A stretch of 5,630 nt of DNA from Spirochaetales bacterium (GTDB lineage Bacteria; Spirochaetota; Spirochaetia; DSM-16054; Sediminispirochaetaceae), in NCBI GenBank assembly GCA_021767325.1, contig JAASTM010000185.1, forward strand, positions 1 to 5,630. The letters run 5' to 3'. Under the pieces are notes generated by a model. It was given only the letters and a program-made list of their open reading frames with translations. It was not told where the DNA came from and did not search any database. Made by a program: the position numbers and the translations under genes. Below are positions 4,855-5,630 of the stretch, in pieces. The first letter of the stretch is position 1, and each line of letters starts with the position of its first letter.

Positions 4855-5630
4855 TTATTCCTCCTCATCCCATTCGTTTATTTCGCGCACCAGGGCCTGT
4901 GAGGCCCGGCCGGTGTCGCTTCCGCCGGAGCCGAGGTAGGAGAACTTGGCGGCCATTTCCGGGGATTCGTTTTCCAGTTGTGCCAGCGAGGTGTTGACGG
5001 TGTCGTAGTCGTCCAGCTGATAACTGGCGCGGGCCACACCGAGCAGGGCGGTCGAGCTGTCGGGCTTGAGCCGCAGGGCTGACTGATAATAGCGCAGCGC
5101 CTGCTGCATGTCGTCCTTGAGGTAGTAGACGTTGCCGAGATTGATGAGGGCCGGGACGTAGTTGCGGCGGGCGGTGACGGCTTCGAACTCCGCGACGGCT
5201 TTGTCCAGCAGGCCATAGCGGGCATAGAGGATGCCGAGTTTGTTGCGGTATTTGACTTCGTTGCGGCTGCGGTTCAGTTCGGCAGTGATGGTTTCGACCT
5301 GGGGGGTAATTTCGCGGTCTATGAAGCTGTCCAGGGTGCTTCGATACTGTGAGATCACCGATCTGGAGTCGGGAAGTATGATAGCAGTTGCTCCCTGGGC
5401 AAAGCCGACCGGTTCGTACAGCTGCCAGGACTCGCGTACCGGGAAGAAGCCGGCGGTCTCGGCGCTGCTGGTTTCACGCCACTCTTTAGCGCCGATCTTC
5501 CACGCTTTCAGGAAACCCTCCTGTACCAGGGTTATTTCCACCGGGATCCAGGTTTGATCTTCTTTGACAATGAGGTCGGCGGTGCTGGTAAACAGGCTTT
5601 TAGCTGAGGCCGGAGCCATGCCGAGCTTGA
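4855..5630 (-). CDS. transglutaminase-like domain / TPR-repeat protein, C-terminal part, cut by the window edge
   Basis: The reading frame is open to the right edge, so the true start lies outside; the Met at 5619 is internal. The visible 258 or so residues have two parts. First is the end of a domain with W-I-P-V-E-I-T (about 5551-5531) followed by EGFLKAW and GAKEWRE, which I recognise as the last section of the transglutaminase-like region in spirochaetal TPR proteins. Second are three tetratricopeptide repeats (about 5262-5161, 5160-5059 and 5058-4957), the middle one the clearest (ALINLGNVYYLKDDMQQALRYYQSALRLKP). TPRs form a protein-binding scaffold. A catalytic Cys and His, if present, would lie upstream and cannot be seen. 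The stop TAA at 4857-4855 is one base before the lipoprotein ATG, so the two are surely one operon and may work at the same cell-envelope site (inference). Confidence 0.78.
   Translation of the reverse strand, partial: KLGMAPASAKSLFTSTADLIVKEDQTWIPVEITLVQEGFLKAWKIGAKEWRETSSAETAGFFPVRESWQLYEPVGFAQGATAIILPDSRSVISQYRSTLDSFIDREITPQVETITAELNRSRNEVKYRNKLGILYARYGLLDKAVAEFEAVTARRNYVPALINLGNVYYLKDDMQQALRYYQSALRLKPDSSTALLGVARASYQLDDYDTVNTSLAQLENESPEMAAKFSYLGSGGSDTGRASQALVREINEWDEEE
4860..4865 (-). promoter_or_regulatory. ribosome-binding site of the lipoprotein gene, inside the preceding gene
   Basis: AGGAGG on the minus strand lies within the Asp-Glu-Glu-Glu codons that end the TPR gene, 6 nt before the ATG at 4853. 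It decides the lipoprotein start and suggests translational coupling: ribosomes finishing the TPR protein stop at 4857-4855, two bases before the next AUG. Confidence 0.8.

Noticed and set aside
4854..4868. An upstream ATG at 4868 for the lipoprotein
   Set aside because: It lies within the TPR gene and its own ribosome-binding site is poor, whereas the ATG at 4853 has AGGAGG at ideal spacing and begins a normal signal peptide.
5348..5365. AGATC-ACC-GATCT dyad
   Set aside because: It is a short palindrome inside the coding sequence of the TPR gene, likely chance.

Overview
The window is a compact, GC-rich bacterial chromosome segment with seven protein-coding genes, two of them cut by the window edges. 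A Spirochaetaceae-type organism is the best guess. This is inference: it rests on a lipoprotein with a loose LLTC-type lipobox, a transglutaminase-like/TPR protein with a WIPVEIT segment that I associate with spirochaetes, and an EPSP synthase with an NSGTTLY segment. No rRNA or other marker is present to confirm it. There is no mobile element, CRISPR array, tRNA or rRNA gene.

Left block (1-1788), all on the minus strand and read right to left: a J-domain protein of 255 aa, then a four-TM membrane protein with two CxxxCP iron-sulfur motifs, then the start of aroA (EPSP synthase), which runs off the left edge. These look like separate transcription units. aroA has a near-consensus sigma-70 promoter (TTGACA, 17 bp, TAAAAT). 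The membrane Fe-S gene has its own promoter, so close to the ATG that the mRNA may be leaderless, and a strong hairpin separates it from the J-domain gene.

Middle block (1828-3219), plus strand: a short-chain dehydrogenase resembling Bacillus YueD (benzil reductase) is followed after 27 bp by a LysE/RhtB-type exporter. Each has a good Shine-Dalgarno sequence, and they look like a two-gene operon. The dehydrogenase is divergent from the J-domain gene across only 39 bp.

Right block (3246-5630), minus strand: a transglutaminase-like/TPR protein, cut at the right edge, is followed after a single base by a 535-aa lipoprotein built of Ig-like domains. The lipoprotein's Shine-Dalgarno sequence lies inside the last codons of the TPR gene, so translational coupling is likely. 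The lipoprotein's distal end is much lower in GC (43% by hand count) than the exporter next door (72%). The exporter and lipoprotein converge across 26 bp, where two adjacent hairpins sit.

I found no clear unknown defence or mobile system. The parts most worth a second look are the TPR/lipoprotein pair, the J-domain protein with an unrecognised C-terminal region, and the possible leaderless Fe-S membrane gene with a dyad in its promoter.
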